Positions 35,890 to 45,629 are shown, numbered from the stretch's first letter. The stretch is 64,000 bases of DNA from Rahnella laticis (GCF_015644585.1 NZ_JADOBI010000006.1:186001-250000), one strand, 5' to 3'. Notes: generated by a model from the sequence alone, not told the origin. Translations and numbers: made by a program.

Positions 35890-37272
35890 TCATGACGCCT
35901 TATTGTACTGCGCCCAGAAACTGTATTTACGCCCGTGTTTGGCTTTAACTTTCGCCATATACTCGACATGGTTTTGCAATGAAGAATAAGCATCTATATT
36001 TTTATCGAGCTGATCTAATTGCTGTAAATAACGGGCACCGTGATGATAAGCCTGTGTTCTACCGCGTTCTAAAATATCGTCTGTCAGAGTGCGTAGCAGG
36101 ATGATGCGGAAAAGTCTGTTCTCCTCAGGCACTTTACCCAGCAGTGAAACTAACTGGATATAATGCCACTCAGAGAATTCAACAGCCCGTTCAATGGCGA
36201 TTTTTTCGGCTTTAGAATTTTCCCCAAGCTTGAGTAATGGGTCCAGCTGATCGTAAAGCTCTGTTTCATTCGAGACCAAAACAATCAGCTTTTCGCGTAA
36301 TTCCCTCGCACCTTCCTCAGAAACCAAAGGCTGCACACGTTGGAAATTCTCAAAAGTCGGGCTGGCGTCCATCAGCTCAATCAATGTGCTCAGATGTTTT
36401 TCCGGTTGATTTAACCCCAGATAACACTCGGCTAATAACGACAAACGTCTTGCATCAGGTTTGCTCCAGCCATGTTCTCCCCAGTCTTTTTGCAACCAAT
36501 TCAGGGCTTCATCATAAGCGCCGCAGTTAAGACTGAATTGAACCATGCTTTCCATTTGCAGAGAATTTGGCTCAGGACTTCCCAACAGAGTCGCTCTGAT
36601 GTACAGAGCGGGATCTTTCAAAGCCTCAGCAATACTGTGAAGATTAACCGACCAGTTTATAGATTCTATGTCGCCTTTTTTCTTCTTCAGCGAAGCAACT
36701 AACCCTCGCTCGTAATAATCTGCCAGTTGCCTTAATTCATCTTCTGAAAGCAACTGGTTTGCATTTGGCAATAACAAATCCAGAACGCCATAATCATTAT
36801 TATCAGCTAATTTTTTGATAACCGGCACCCAACCTGTTGCCGGCACAGCGCTCAGGCTGGCTGTTTTTAACCACAGTAAACAAGTATCCCGATAAACGTC
36901 GCCGACGCTGCCATCCGAATCATCACAACGGTTCAGGCTATTTTCTGCAGTATCCAGAAGATCGTCAGCTAATTTAAATGCCAAATCGGGTGAGCCCGGT
37001 AAAACAGTATTCTCGATATCCATCTGTAACTGATAGATTTCTTCAGCCAGTTCACCTGCTTGGTAATAACTGTAAAAATAGGTGGATCGGCCCAGAGATT
37101 TGATCTCTTTTTTGAGAGATTTAACTAATTCACTGATGTCTTTTTTGAGTAAGAGGCGCTCTATTTTTGCATCCAAAAAGTCATCTTCACCATAAAGCGA
37201 AACAATAAACCGCGCCAGCTCAACGCTGTCTAATAAAGCGAGTTCATCGACTAAACCTTGTTGTTTCTTCAT
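35890..37272 (-). CDS. DUF6880-like protein at the end of the type I RM operon
   Basis: Soluble, largely helical protein of 460 residues with a repeat-like C-terminal two thirds (TPR/HEAT-like runs such as YDEALNWLQKDW and RRLSLLAECYLGL). It resembles proteins annotated DUF6880, whose function is unknown. AGGAG precedes the ATG at 37272; the frame further up is in the preceding gene. It follows the DUF45 metallopeptidase by 19 bp and closes the hsd operon, so a link to restriction or its control is possible. It converges with the Qnr-like gene 15 bp away. Confidence 0.68.
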   Translation of the reverse strand: MKKQQGLVDELALLDSVELARFIVSLYGEDDFLDAKIERLLLKKDISELVKSLKKEIKSLGRSTYFYSYYQAGELAEEIYQLQMDIENTVLPGSPDLAFKLADDLLDTAENSLNRCDDSDGSVGDVYRDTCLLWLKTASLSAVPATGWVPVIKKLADNNDYGVLDLLLPNANQLLSEDELRQLADYYERGLVASLKKKKGDIESINWSVNLHSIAEALKDPALYIRATLLGSPEPNSLQMESMVQFSLNCGAYDEALNWLQKDWGEHGWSKPDARRLSLLAECYLGLNQPEKHLSTLIELMDASPTFENFQRVQPLVSEEGARELREKLIVLVSNETELYDQLDPLLKLGENSKAEKIAIERAVEFSEWHYIQLVSLLGKVPEENRLFRIILLRTLTDDILERGRTQAYHHGARYLQQLDQLDKNIDAYSSLQNHVEYMAKVKAKHGRKYSFWAQYNKAS

Positions 37273-37291
37273 GATCTTGCTCCTGACACGA

Positions 37292-38071
37292 TTATCCCGC
37301 ATGGCTCCCATTGAGCAGCGCGGCGGCCATGCTATCAAGATGAGATTTGATTTTTTCCCAGTGTGGCATGACCTGTTTCATCAGGCGGTAAAACTGCTCG
37401 CTGTGATTATGTTCAGCCAGATGACAAAGCTCATGCAAAATCACGTAATCGATGCATTCACGCGGCGCTTTCACCAGATGAGGGTTCAGCGTAATGCGCC
37501 CTTGCGGTGAACAACTGCCCCACTGGGTTTGCATGGTCTGAACACGCAAAGGCGGCCGGTCACTGACCCATAACGCCTGTCCGAGCATTTCTTCCAGCCG
37601 TCTGGCGAAGACCTCTTTGGCGCGGTCTTTGTACCATTCATTGAGTAACACCCGGATCCGCTCCGGGTTTCTTTCCCGTACGGTGATTTCCAGCCTGCCG
37701 CGCAGCATTTTGACACGCTGCCTTTCCGCAGGCTCAACCAGGATTTTCAGCATGTACTGCTTGCCAAGGTAGTAGTGGCTTTCACCGCTGATATATTGCC
37801 GGTCGGTAATGTGCTGTTGCTGGGCACGAAACTCCCGCAACTGTTGCCAGATCCAACGCCCGCGTTTTTTCACCGCGCCGAGAACTTCTTCATCTGAACT
37901 ATTTTCAGGCGCAGCCACCTGTATCCGGCAGTCCGGATGCACTTTGATCAGCACTTTGCTTTTCTGGCTACGCCGGACGCTGATTTCAAAACAAATCCGC
38001 TCATCCCCGTAGTGAAAGCACAGGTTCGGTGACGCTTTTTGCGGACGCGGGACTGCAATTCGGACGCTCAT
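37292..38071 (-). CDS. DUF45/YgjP-like zinc metallopeptidase
   Basis: Protein of 259 residues with a C-terminal gluzincin core: ILHELCHLAEHNHSEQFY gives HExxH plus the third histidine, and WGSCSPQGRITLNP is the family's second signature. Such SprT/WLM-like peptidases are often found inside type I restriction-modification operons. It follows hsdR after 8 bp. A role in processing or turnover of the restriction complex has been suggested by this recurrent context but is not proven. Confidence 0.88.
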   Translation of the reverse strand: MSVRIAVPRPQKASPNLCFHYGDERICFEISVRRSQKSKVLIKVHPDCRIQVAAPENSSDEEVLGAVKKRGRWIWQQLREFRAQQQHITDRQYISGESHYYLGKQYMLKILVEPAERQRVKMLRGRLEITVRERNPERIRVLLNEWYKDRAKEVFARRLEEMLGQALWVSDRPPLRVQTMQTQWGSCSPQGRITLNPHLVKAPRECIDYVILHELCHLAEHNHSEQFYRLMKQVMPHWEKIKSHLDSMAAALLNGSHAG

Positions 38072-38079
38072 TTTATCCC

Positions 38080-41000
38080 TCAGACACCGGACAGGCCGAC
38101 ACGGGTGATTTGCACCACGCTTTCAATAATCATATTCACCTGATGGATACCCGCGCCAACGCTTTTACATTCCTGGAATAAACACGGCAGCAAACTGGTA
38201 CGGATCGCTGATTCGATATTTTGCGTATTAATAGAATTTTCAGTGACGGCGCGGTCGACGGCGGTATCAACGATAAACGCCAGTTCTGTCCATTTCTTTT
38301 CAACCTGCGGGTCTGCCAGCGCAAACACCTGAGGTAAGGCTTTTTTGAAAACACCGTAATAAGCCTGTGCGTGTTTATTGCTGCCAAAAGCATCCGGGAT
38401 GTCCTGTAACCGGCGGTTTTCAACGTCCTGCATGAATTCGGTATACAACAGATATTGCTTTGACGGGTGATCGAACTGCTTTTCAGCTTCTTCGATAGTT
38501 TTCAGTAATAAGGTGGAGAACTGCTCGCGGGCATACGGATCATCATGCAAATCTTGTTCGATCATTTTCGTGACGCGGGTTTTGATGATGTCAGTTTCAT
38601 TGCGGGTTTTATCTTCCGACCAGGAAGCATCGGGGGTTTTCGGTTTGTGCCGCCCCATTTTTGAGACGTCATAGACCGCCTCCGGCTCCTGTATCTGCAC
38701 GCCGACCACGTGTTTATCCAGCAGATTTTTTACCTGGCTGGCATATTCTTCGTAATCTACCGTTTCACCGGCGTCCTCTTTAATTTGCAGACGCAAAATC
38801 GAAAGCTGGCGCACGGTCTCTTTGTAATTATGACGGTCAGCATCACTAAAACTGTTGTCTTCGAAGAAAGTCGCCGACTGCAATGCCACTTTCAGACAGC
38901 TGGAAAACGCACTGAGCGCCTCGTAAAAATCTTCCCGCGCCTTCAGATGGATATCCACAAACTCGCCGTTGCGCTGTTCCATTTTCGGCACCAGCACCTG
39001 ACGCAGCTGTTCAGCATCAGCGGTATTTACACCGTCGAAAATCGCCCACAGTATTTTGTATAACAGAGGCAGACGCTTATATTCGCTGCTCATCTGGTTA
39101 TACAGGCCGTCGATATCGTTGATGTCATATCCGCCCTGCGTGCGTGAAGCCAGATCCTGATATTTGGCAATTGTGGTATCCAGCTCGGCCAGCACGCCGC
39201 GATAGTCGATCAGCAGCCCTTCTTTCTTTTTGTCATGCAGCCGGTTTACGCGGGCAATGGCCTGGATCAGGTTATGGCCTTTCAGTGATTTATCGATATA
39301 CAGCACGGCGTTCTGCGGCTCATCAAAGCCCGTCAGCAATTTATCGACCACGATCAGCAGCTTCAGGTTTTCATCTTTCTCGAAGCGGTTGATAAGTGCC
39401 TGAGTATATTTGCGTTCATCCTGGCTGCCGACGTTATCCTTCCACCATTTGGAGACTGCTGGCAGCGTGGCTTCGTCGATGTCGGTATTGCCCTCGCGGG
39501 TGTCCGGCGGGCTCATGACCACCGCAGACTCAAACAGACCGGCTTCATCGAGGTACTTTTTGTATTTGATGGCGGAAAGTTTACTGTCACACGCCAGCTG
39601 GCCTTTCAGCCCGTCGGCGATGTGTTTACTGAAATGATTGGCGACGTCGAGCGCAATTAAGCGGATACGATCATCGGCGCTTTGGACTTCACCTTTACGG
39701 GAATACTTACGCTTTAAGTCAGCGCGCTGCGCCTCGCTTAATCCTTTCGTGATGCGGTCAAACCAGCTGTCGACGGCTTTCTCGTTCACGTTCAGCTCGG
39801 GCTTTCGCTCTTCATACAGCAGCGGCGATACGGCTTTATCTTCCACCGCGCGCTGCATGGTGTAGGCGTGAACTATCGGCCCAAATTTGTTGGTCGTTTT
39901 GTCGTCTTTGAGCAACGGCGTACCGGTGAACGCGACAAATGCGGCATTCGGCAGCGCGAGTTTCATGCGGATATGGTTTTCGCCGCCCTGACTGCGGTGG
40001 CCTTCGTCGATCAGCACAACAATATTGGCGTCGTCGTTGTAGCACTCGGGCAATTCCGTTGCTGACGTAAATTTCTGAATAAGCGAGAAGATAATCCGCT
40101 CTTTACCTTTACTGATCTGTTCCGCCAGCCGCGCGCCGGAGGTGGCAATCGCATTCCTGAAATCATTTTTACCGGATAACTGATCGCCCGAAGCAAAGCT
40201 CTTGCTGAGCTGGGCTTGCAGATCGACGCGGTCGGTAACGATGATGAACCGGCAGGCTTTCAGGGATTCATCCAGCAAGAGCGCCTTGCTGAACAGCACC
40301 ATCGTCAGCGATTTCCCTGAACCCGTGGTATGCCAGATAACACCGCCCTCGCGGCCACCTTTGGCGTTTTTCAGCTTAATGCGGTCCGTCAGGCGTTTGA
40401 TGCCGAACACCTGCTGATAGCGGGCAATCACCCTGCCAATCTTTTTGTCGAACAAGGTATACAGACGGATCATGTCCAGCAAACGCGCCGGTAAAAGCAG
40501 GCTGATAAGCATCTGATCCTGGCCGGTCACAGCCAGTTTCCCGCCCGCGATCAGGTTCTGATACCCGTCCAAATCTTCGGGTTTACGGTGGCTGAACAGA
40601 CTGGTGATTTGCTGCGGATTAAGTTTTTTATTCTTCACCGCCAGCATTTCGGCATCGGTGATATCTTCTTCGCGCCAGCCACCCCAGAATTTCAGCGGTG
40701 TGCCGCAGGTGGCGTAGCGCCCGTCGCTGCCATTAATCGAGAGCAGAATCTGGCTGTAGACGAACAGATGCGGGATTTCGTCATGCATCTGATTACGCAG
40801 GTTTTGGGAAATACCTTCTTCGAGTGTCGGGCCTTTCTTGCCCTGATTGACCGGGCGCTTAGCCTCGATCACCACCATCGGAATGCCATTCACAAAACCG
40901 ACGATATCCGGTTTCCGGCAATCAAAATGCGAGGATCCGATACCACCGGTGCGGGTGACGCGAAACTCTTCGGTCACCAGAAAGCTGTTATTGGCGATAT

Positions 41001-41394
41001 TTTTCCAGTCCACCAGTTCAACGGTCTGGCTGGTTTTACGGCCATCAATAAACTCGGTCACCGTGATGCCATACAGCAAATGATTGTGCATCCGCTGATT
41101 CGCCAGCTTCAGCCCTTCGTTGAGCGCCGGGCTGCACACTTCACTGATAATGTTTTCGACAGATTTTTTGGATAACGGATGTTCTTTTCCGGCGTAATGA
41201 AAACGGCGGGTTTGCAGCACCCGCCGCAACTCTTCGCGCAATATCACGCTGTCCTGTTTGCCGTCGCGGGCGTCCAGCGCCTGCTGCGGAGAAAGAAAAC
41301 GCCACCCCATATGGGTCAGCAAAGTCAGCGCCGGTAATTTGGCGATGTATTCTTCTTCAAACTTCGGTGGCGTGTGCAGCCTGGGTTGCGACAT
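38080..41394 (-). CDS. hsdR: Type I restriction enzyme, HsdR subunit
   Basis: Motor-nuclease subunit of 1104 residues that translocates and cuts unmodified DNA. The nuclease domain shows the PD-(D/E)xK core FDCRKPDIVGFVNGIPMVVIEAK early in the protein. The helicase has HTTGSGKSLTMV (motif I), VVLIDEGHRSQGG (motif II) and AFTGTPLL (motif III), with QAIARVNRLHDKK as motif VI. It starts 3 bp after the intended stop of rhuM. All key motifs are intact. Confidence 0.96.
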   Translation of the reverse strand: MSQPRLHTPPKFEEEYIAKLPALTLLTHMGWRFLSPQQALDARDGKQDSVILREELRRVLQTRRFHYAGKEHPLSKKSVENIISEVCSPALNEGLKLANQRMHNHLLYGITVTEFIDGRKTSQTVELVDWKNIANNSFLVTEEFRVTRTGGIGSSHFDCRKPDIVGFVNGIPMVVIEAKRPVNQGKKGPTLEEGISQNLRNQMHDEIPHLFVYSQILLSINGSDGRYATCGTPLKFWGGWREEDITDAEMLAVKNKKLNPQQITSLFSHRKPEDLDGYQNLIAGGKLAVTGQDQMLISLLLPARLLDMIRLYTLFDKKIGRVIARYQQVFGIKRLTDRIKLKNAKGGREGGVIWHTTGSGKSLTMVLFSKALLLDESLKACRFIIVTDRVDLQAQLSKSFASGDQLSGKNDFRNAIATSGARLAEQISKGKERIIFSLIQKFTSATELPECYNDDANIVVLIDEGHRSQGGENHIRMKLALPNAAFVAFTGTPLLKDDKTTNKFGPIVHAYTMQRAVEDKAVSPLLYEERKPELNVNEKAVDSWFDRITKGLSEAQRADLKRKYSRKGEVQSADDRIRLIALDVANHFSKHIADGLKGQLACDSKLSAIKYKKYLDEAGLFESAVVMSPPDTREGNTDIDEATLPAVSKWWKDNVGSQDERKYTQALINRFEKDENLKLLIVVDKLLTGFDEPQNAVLYIDKSLKGHNLIQAIARVNRLHDKKKEGLLIDYRGVLAELDTTIAKYQDLASRTQGGYDINDIDGLYNQMSSEYKRLPLLYKILWAIFDGVNTADAEQLRQVLVPKMEQRNGEFVDIHLKAREDFYEALSAFSSCLKVALQSATFFEDNSFSDADRHNYKETVRQLSILRLQIKEDAGETVDYEEYASQVKNLLDKHVVGVQIQEPEAVYDVSKMGRHKPKTPDASWSEDKTRNETDIIKTRVTKMIEQDLHDDPYAREQFSTLLLKTIEEAEKQFDHPSKQYLLYTEFMQDVENRRLQDIPDAFGSNKHAQAYYGVFKKALPQVFALADPQVEKKWTELAFIVDTAVDRAVTENSINTQNIESAIRTSLLPCLFQECKSVGAGIHQVNMIIESVVQITRVGLSGV

Positions 41395-41397
41395 CAG

Positions 41398-42431
41398 TTA
41401 GTCCTTTTTCTGCGCAATGGCGTGAAGCGCCTCAATATTGCTTTTCGCGCCTTCCGCTTCTTTCAGGCGACGACGCTGTTCTGTGAACTGTTCATATTGC
41501 TGGCAGGCTTTTTCATCAGCTTCTTTTTTACTGGTTTTACCGCTGCCCTGCAAAATATCCAGTTCATTAAAATTAAGAAACTGTTCCAGCTTATCCTGCC
41601 AGCTTTTAAGAATATCTGCTGACGGCGTTTAGTCTGGTCTTCGGCGTAATCCAGCCACATGGAAATAATACGGTTGAGCCGGTCGATTTCCTCTCCGCGC
41701 AGATAATTTTTGGCGATGGTGATATCGGTTTTACGCACGCTGTCGTATTTGAAACTGGTCAGCCCCATATCAGGCAGATTAGCGTCAGCACGCTGAGCGA
41801 TGATTTCCGCCGCGGTTAAACCTGTACAGGCAAAATGTAATTTGTTCTGGATGGCCTGAAAGAACCGGGCGGTTTCTTTGTCTGACGGCTGATAATCGGC
41901 TGCAATGGCAAATATATCTTTAATGTGCAGATAAACCCGGCGCTCGCTGGCGCGAATATCGCGGATGCGTTCCAGCATCTCATCGAAATAGTCCGGCACC
42001 ACCGATTGCCCGACAGGCGGATTTTTCAAACGGTCGTCGTCCATGACAAACCCTTTAATCACATATTCCTGCAGGGTCTGCGTTGCCCACTGGCGGAACT
42101 GCGTACCCCGGACAGAACGGACGCGATAACCGACGGACAGAATCACTGACAAATTATAATGACGGATCTGCCGGTTTATCTGCCTAGCGCCTTCGGTTTG
42201 AACTTGTAAGTAATCCTTACAGGTTGAACTTTGAGCATGTTCACCTTCTGCATAAACCGCTTTGATATGCTGAGTGATTGCCTGCGGTGTGACCTGGTAA
42301 AGCTCTGACATCGCTGCCTGAGAAAGCCACAACGTATCTGACTCAAAGCGACATTCAAGCCGTACGCGCCCGTCAGCACTTTGAAACAGAACAAATTCTC
42401 CCGCCGGAGCCGTTGTCACTTTCTCATCCAT
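41398..42431 (-). pseudogene. rhuM: RhuM-family protein, frameshifted near the 3' end
   Basis: RhuM-like proteins occur inside type I RM and pathogenicity loci; their function is unknown. The first 270 or so residues (LWLSQAAMSELYQVTPQAITQHI, then SVGYRVRSVRGTQFRQWAT and LNRIISMWLDYAEDQTKRRQQIFLK) read normally. At about 41608-41614 one base appears lost after TTAAAA. The next frame continues with family-like DWQ/DKLEQFLNFNELDILQG and ends at a TAA at 41398-41400, three bases before hsdR. In the shifted frame the protein instead stops at 41463 with an unrelated tail (322 residues). Length 1034 nt is one short of a multiple of three. A sequencing error is possible. Confidence 0.82.
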
Positions 42432-43600
42432 CAGGCTGTCTCCACGTTCACCCGGCGTTTACCGGTCAGCAATTGTTGCATCAGAGCCGCTTTTTCCTGT
42501 TTCAGGAAGGCCAGTTTCTTTTGCAGAAGCTCTATTTCGTTATCGGCGGCGGTGAGAACGGCGGCGATTTTTTGTTGTTCTTGGAGTGGCGGGAGAGCAA
42601 TTTTAATCTTCTTTATAGCTGCCCCGATAATTTGCGGTTGAGCTGAACCAGAAATTACATCATTAAACCCTCGATGACATAATGCATAATAGATATATCT
42701 ATATGAATTTATCAAAGATTCGATATCATCCAAACACATTGAATTCCCAGTGATATATGACTTTGCTGGAATCAGGGAAACTTCTCCGCATGTAGACCCT
42801 CTGCATGTCACTGTCACACACTCAAATTCATGGTTGTAATCTGAGTAATACCCGATAAAACCATTTGCTCCGAAAACCTTAAAACCTGAATCAGTTAATT
42901 GGTTTGAGGTAATTGTTGGCCATTGTTGCGGCTTAGAGACGTTTCCTAGTGTTGCTTTGAACCATTCCCCCTCAAATCCCGGCAGCCGCTTCTTCCCGGT
43001 CAACAAACTCTGCATCAGCGATTTTTTCTGCTGCTGACTATTGCCGATCAGTTGTTCAGTGGTAGTAATCGCCTTATCCCAGGTTGAGAGGATTTGGGCG
43101 ATTTTTGTTTGTTCTGGGATTGGGGGGACTAATACTGGCAATTCCTGAATCTGTTTTGCAGATAAGTTAGCTTGTTTAGTGCCACCAGGGAGTGAATATA
43201 GTAGTGATAAAGTTAAATCGCTCCTTAACACATTCAATAGAAACTCTGAATTGTTATTCTTTTTTGAAATGAATTTCAGCACCCGTTGGTTCAGAAGAGC
43301 TACTTTTGAACCAACTGGTATTTTAACTGTGAAACCATAATCCTGTTTCCCCATTGTTCCTGTCATTGACATTACAAGATCACCAGATTTGACGATAAAT
43401 CTTGGGTATTGATCTTTAAATTTTTCAGGAAGAAACACAGGGTTTCTGTTTAAATTAAATTCATTTTGGTAGAGATTTCCCATTCTTAGCAAAGGAGTGC
43501 CTGTTTGTACAAAGTCAGAACTTTTAAAAGCAAACCCCATCACTGTATCGGCAATATGACCGATAGTGAGAAGCTCCCACCCCGCCGGGACCTTACTCAT
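42431..43600 (-). CDS. hsdS: Type I restriction enzyme, HsdS specificity subunit
   Basis: DNA-recognition subunit of 389 residues with two target-recognition domains. The first half ends in VPPIPEQTKIAQILSTWDKAI and the second in LPPLQEQQKIAAVLTAADNEI, the twin coiled-coil spacers typical of HsdS. Overlaps hsdM by 8 nt and rhuM by 1 nt (TGATG), so the operon is tightly coupled. Its two halves are AT-richer than hsdM and hsdR, as usual for exchangeable recognition domains. Confidence 0.95.
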   Translation of the reverse strand: MSKVPAGWELLTIGHIADTVMGFAFKSSDFVQTGTPLLRMGNLYQNEFNLNRNPVFLPEKFKDQYPRFIVKSGDLVMSMTGTMGKQDYGFTVKIPVGSKVALLNQRVLKFISKKNNNSEFLLNVLRSDLTLSLLYSLPGGTKQANLSAKQIQELPVLVPPIPEQTKIAQILSTWDKAITTTEQLIGNSQQQKKSLMQSLLTGKKRLPGFEGEWFKATLGNVSKPQQWPTITSNQLTDSGFKVFGANGFIGYYSDYNHEFECVTVTCRGSTCGEVSLIPAKSYITGNSMCLDDIESLINSYRYIYYALCHRGFNDVISGSAQPQIIGAAIKKIKIALPPLQEQQKIAAVLTAADNEIELLQKKLAFLKQEKAALMQQLLTGKRRVNVETA

Positions 43601-45125
43601 AACCCAGCTCCTTCAGATATCCCGCCATTTCCACTTCCAGCGCATTGAGCTGAGCGGTTAATGCCAGACGCTCTTCACGAACCGCGACCAGATCGATTTC
43701 ATCTTCTTCTTCGAAGGTATCGACATAGCGCGGGATATTCAGGTTGTAGTCGTTGTCCTGAATCTCTTTCAGGCTGGCGATATAGGCGTATTTCTCTACG
43801 CTCCCACCTTCGTGGTAAGTGGCGACGATTTTAGCAATATTTTCCGGGCTGAGTTCGTTCTGGTTTTTGTTAGATTTATATTCCCGGCTGGCATCGATAA
43901 ACAGCACGTTTTTATCGATTTTGTTCTTTTTGAAAATGAGTATCGCCGCCGGAATACCGGTGCCGTAAAACAGTTTTTCCGGCAGGCCGATCACCGCATC
44001 CAGCAGGTTTTCATCGATGACCTGCTGGCGAATCTTCCCTTCGCTGGAACCGCGAAACAATACGCCGTGCGGGACAACAACGCCCATGCGCCCCTTTGCC
44101 GGATCGAGGGTTTCAAGCATATGCGAAATAAACGCAAAATCACCTTTGGTTTTTGGCGGCATCCCCCGATGGAAGCGGTTGAAATGGTCTGGCTCGTTAT
44201 TGCCGAGTTCATCCTGAGCCCACCAGTCTGAGAGACTAAACGGCGGGTTGGCGGTTACCAGACTAAACAGCATCAGGCCACCTTTCTTATCCAGCAATTT
44301 CGGGTTACGAAGCGTGTCACCCCACTCAATTCTGTGGTTATCTTCGCCGTGCAGGAACATGTTCATTTTCGCCAGCGCCCAGGTAGAGCCAATGGCTTCC
44401 TGACCAAAAAGCGCATAGTTTTTTGAATTGTGCTTAGTGCGCACGCGGGCACCACATTTAATCAACAACGAAGCAGAACCACACGCCGGGTCACAAATCG
44501 TGTCGCCGGGCTGTGGGTCTAACAGTTCCGCCATTAAATCCGACACTTCCGGCGGGGTATAAAACTCACCGGCTTTCTGCCCGCCACCCGCAGCAAATCT
44601 CTTGATCAGATATTCGTAGGCATTGCCGATCACATCCAGCGTACCGACGCGACTTAATTTAAGGTTAAGTTCTGGCTTATCAAAGTGTTCAAGGAGAGCA
44701 CGCAGAATTTCGTTCTTCTGTTTTTCTTCGCCCAATTTATGGGTGTTGAAGGAGATATCCTGAAACACGCTGGTACCGGCTTCTTTCAATTTGGTGCCGT
44801 TCTCTTCTTCAATAGCCTGCAACGCTTTATCAATACGCTCACCGTTTTTTGCTTCATAACGTCGGTCATATAAAGCATAAAAGCTGGCGTCACGCGGCAG
44901 AACAAAACGCTCACTTTTCATCAGCGCTTCAATCAGTTCCGGGGAATCGCCGTGCTCTTTGACGTACGTGTCGTAATGATCCTGCCAGACGTCAGAGATG
45001 TATTTCAGAAACAGCATGGTCAGGATGAAATCTTTATAGGTATCCGCGCTGATGGTGCCACGGAAGGTGTCGCAGGCGTCCCAAAGTGCTTTGTTAATAT
45101 CGTCTTGTTTTACTTTATCGTTCAT
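43593..45125 (-). CDS. hsdM: Type I DNA methyltransferase, HsdM subunit
   Basis: N6-adenine methyltransferase subunit of 510 residues. The SAM motif DPACGSASLL and the catalytic motif TANPPFSLSDWW are present, as is the N-terminal helical domain (LWDACDTFRGTISADTYKDFILTMLFLKYISD). First gene of a six-gene operon hsdM-hsdS-rhuM-hsdR-DUF45-DUF6880. Directly upstream, 105 bp away, lies the terminator of the first duplicated peptide/RNA unit, which insulates the operon. Confidence 0.97.
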   Translation of the reverse strand: MNDKVKQDDINKALWDACDTFRGTISADTYKDFILTMLFLKYISDVWQDHYDTYVKEHGDSPELIEALMKSERFVLPRDASFYALYDRRYEAKNGERIDKALQAIEEENGTKLKEAGTSVFQDISFNTHKLGEEKQKNEILRALLEHFDKPELNLKLSRVGTLDVIGNAYEYLIKRFAAGGGQKAGEFYTPPEVSDLMAELLDPQPGDTICDPACGSASLLIKCGARVRTKHNSKNYALFGQEAIGSTWALAKMNMFLHGEDNHRIEWGDTLRNPKLLDKKGGLMLFSLVTANPPFSLSDWWAQDELGNNEPDHFNRFHRGMPPKTKGDFAFISHMLETLDPAKGRMGVVVPHGVLFRGSSEGKIRQQVIDENLLDAVIGLPEKLFYGTGIPAAILIFKKNKIDKNVLFIDASREYKSNKNQNELSPENIAKIVATYHEGGSVEKYAYIASLKEIQDNDYNLNIPRYVDTFEEEDEIDLVAVREERLALTAQLNALEVEMAGYLKELGYE

Positions 45126-45230
45126 TCGGGTCCGTCACTCTTTATCGTTCGGTGAAAAGCATGGCGGCATTCTACCCTTATCACCTTCCGGCAAAAATAG
45201 CGGTTTGGCCGGAGAAGGGAAATCAGACAT

Positions 45231-45254
45231 AAAAAAACCGCCCCGAAGGGCGGT
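45231..45254 (-). terminator. Terminator of peptide mRNA, copy 1
   Basis: GGAACCGCCCTTCGGGGCGG then T7 on the minus strand: a 7-bp stem with a tight loop, beginning 10 nt past the peptide stop codon. Confidence 0.9.
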
Positions 45255-45264
45255 TCCTCTACTG

Positions 45265-45387
45265 CTATAAACCCGATCCCAAGCTGACGTTGATGTTGAT
45301 ATCGGAAACGTTAACGTTCCATCCATCGCCCTCAGACGTCATCAAAGAACCCAGTACAACGATCAGTGCATAAATACACTTTTTCAT
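45265..45387 (-). CDS. Conserved 40-residue peptide, copy 1 (candidate type I toxin)
   Basis: The peptide begins MKKCIYALIVVLGSLM, a short basic-hydrophobic start like a membrane segment or signal, and continues GDGWNVNVSDININV. It is nearly the same as the 38-residue peptide at 47125-47241. The two differ by a 12-nt in-frame insertion (residues YALI) and a few substitutions, with the frame kept, which argues for real coding. AAAGG lies 8 nt before the ATG, partly inside a small hairpin. Upstream, at 45456-45476, is a sequence complementary to the divergent RNA. No homologue was recognised; toxicity is inference from architecture. Confidence 0.65.
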   Translation of the reverse strand: MKKCIYALIVVLGSLMTSEGDGWNVNVSDININVSLGSGL

Positions 45388-45399
45388 TGAAGCGGCCTT

Positions 45400-45417
45400 T
45401 TAAAAACCGCGTTTCAT
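45400..45417 (-). CDS. Leader mini-ORF MKRGF, copy 1
   Basis: Five-codon frame ending 12 nt before the peptide ATG. The corresponding mini-ORF in copy 2 starts with the same four codons and runs ten codons. It overlaps the hairpin that contains the peptide's ribosome binding site, so its translation could open that site. No independent coding evidence exists. Confidence 0.3.
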   Translation of the reverse strand: MKRGF

Positions 45418-45455
45418 CAATTAGCACCGGGACCAACTGACGAAGGACAAGCAGA

Positions 45456-45476
45456 GTTGGGATTGCTCGCCCACGC
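45456..45476 (-). promoter_or_regulatory. RNA-pairing site in the peptide mRNA leader, copy 1
   Basis: This 21-nt stretch of the leftward mRNA can pair with the 5' end of the rightward RNA (45630-45650) at 17 of 21 positions. It lies 69 nt upstream of the peptide start. Four positions differ from copy 2 in step with the matching change in the copy's own RNA. Confidence 0.6.
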
Positions 45477-45593
45477 GGTACTCAGGTGCTAGTTCCAGAG
45501 CCCGATGTTCCGTCGCTAAACGGATGAACCAGCCCCGCGCAGAGACTAGCACCAAGCCCGCAGCAACTGTAAGGACTATTTTCACATCAAAAC

Positions 45594-45622
45594 TTGTCCA
45601 TATTGCCTGAATGCTGTACAGT
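45594..45622 (+). promoter_or_regulatory. Predicted promoter of the divergent RNA, copy 1
   Basis: TTGTCC, 17-bp spacer, TACAGT. Copy 2 keeps exactly the same geometry although the spacer sequence differs. Confidence 0.6.
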
Positions 45623-45629
45623 TTTTCGC

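Noticed and set aside
41600-41620. Programmed ribosomal frameshift in rhuM
   Set aside because: The site has only a TTAAAA run with no full slippery heptamer and no clear downstream stem; a mutation or sequencing error is simpler.
45421-45585. A 54-codon leftward frame from GTG through the leader of peptide mRNA copy 1
   Set aside because: Copy 2 has an in-frame TAG where copy 1 has TGG, and the frame is not kept after it. The region is better explained as a structured leader that contains the RNA-pairing site.
45607-45621. CTG...CAG pair in the promoter area of RNA copy 1, resembling a LexA box
   Set aside because: Spacing is 9, not the required 10, and copy 2 has no such pair.
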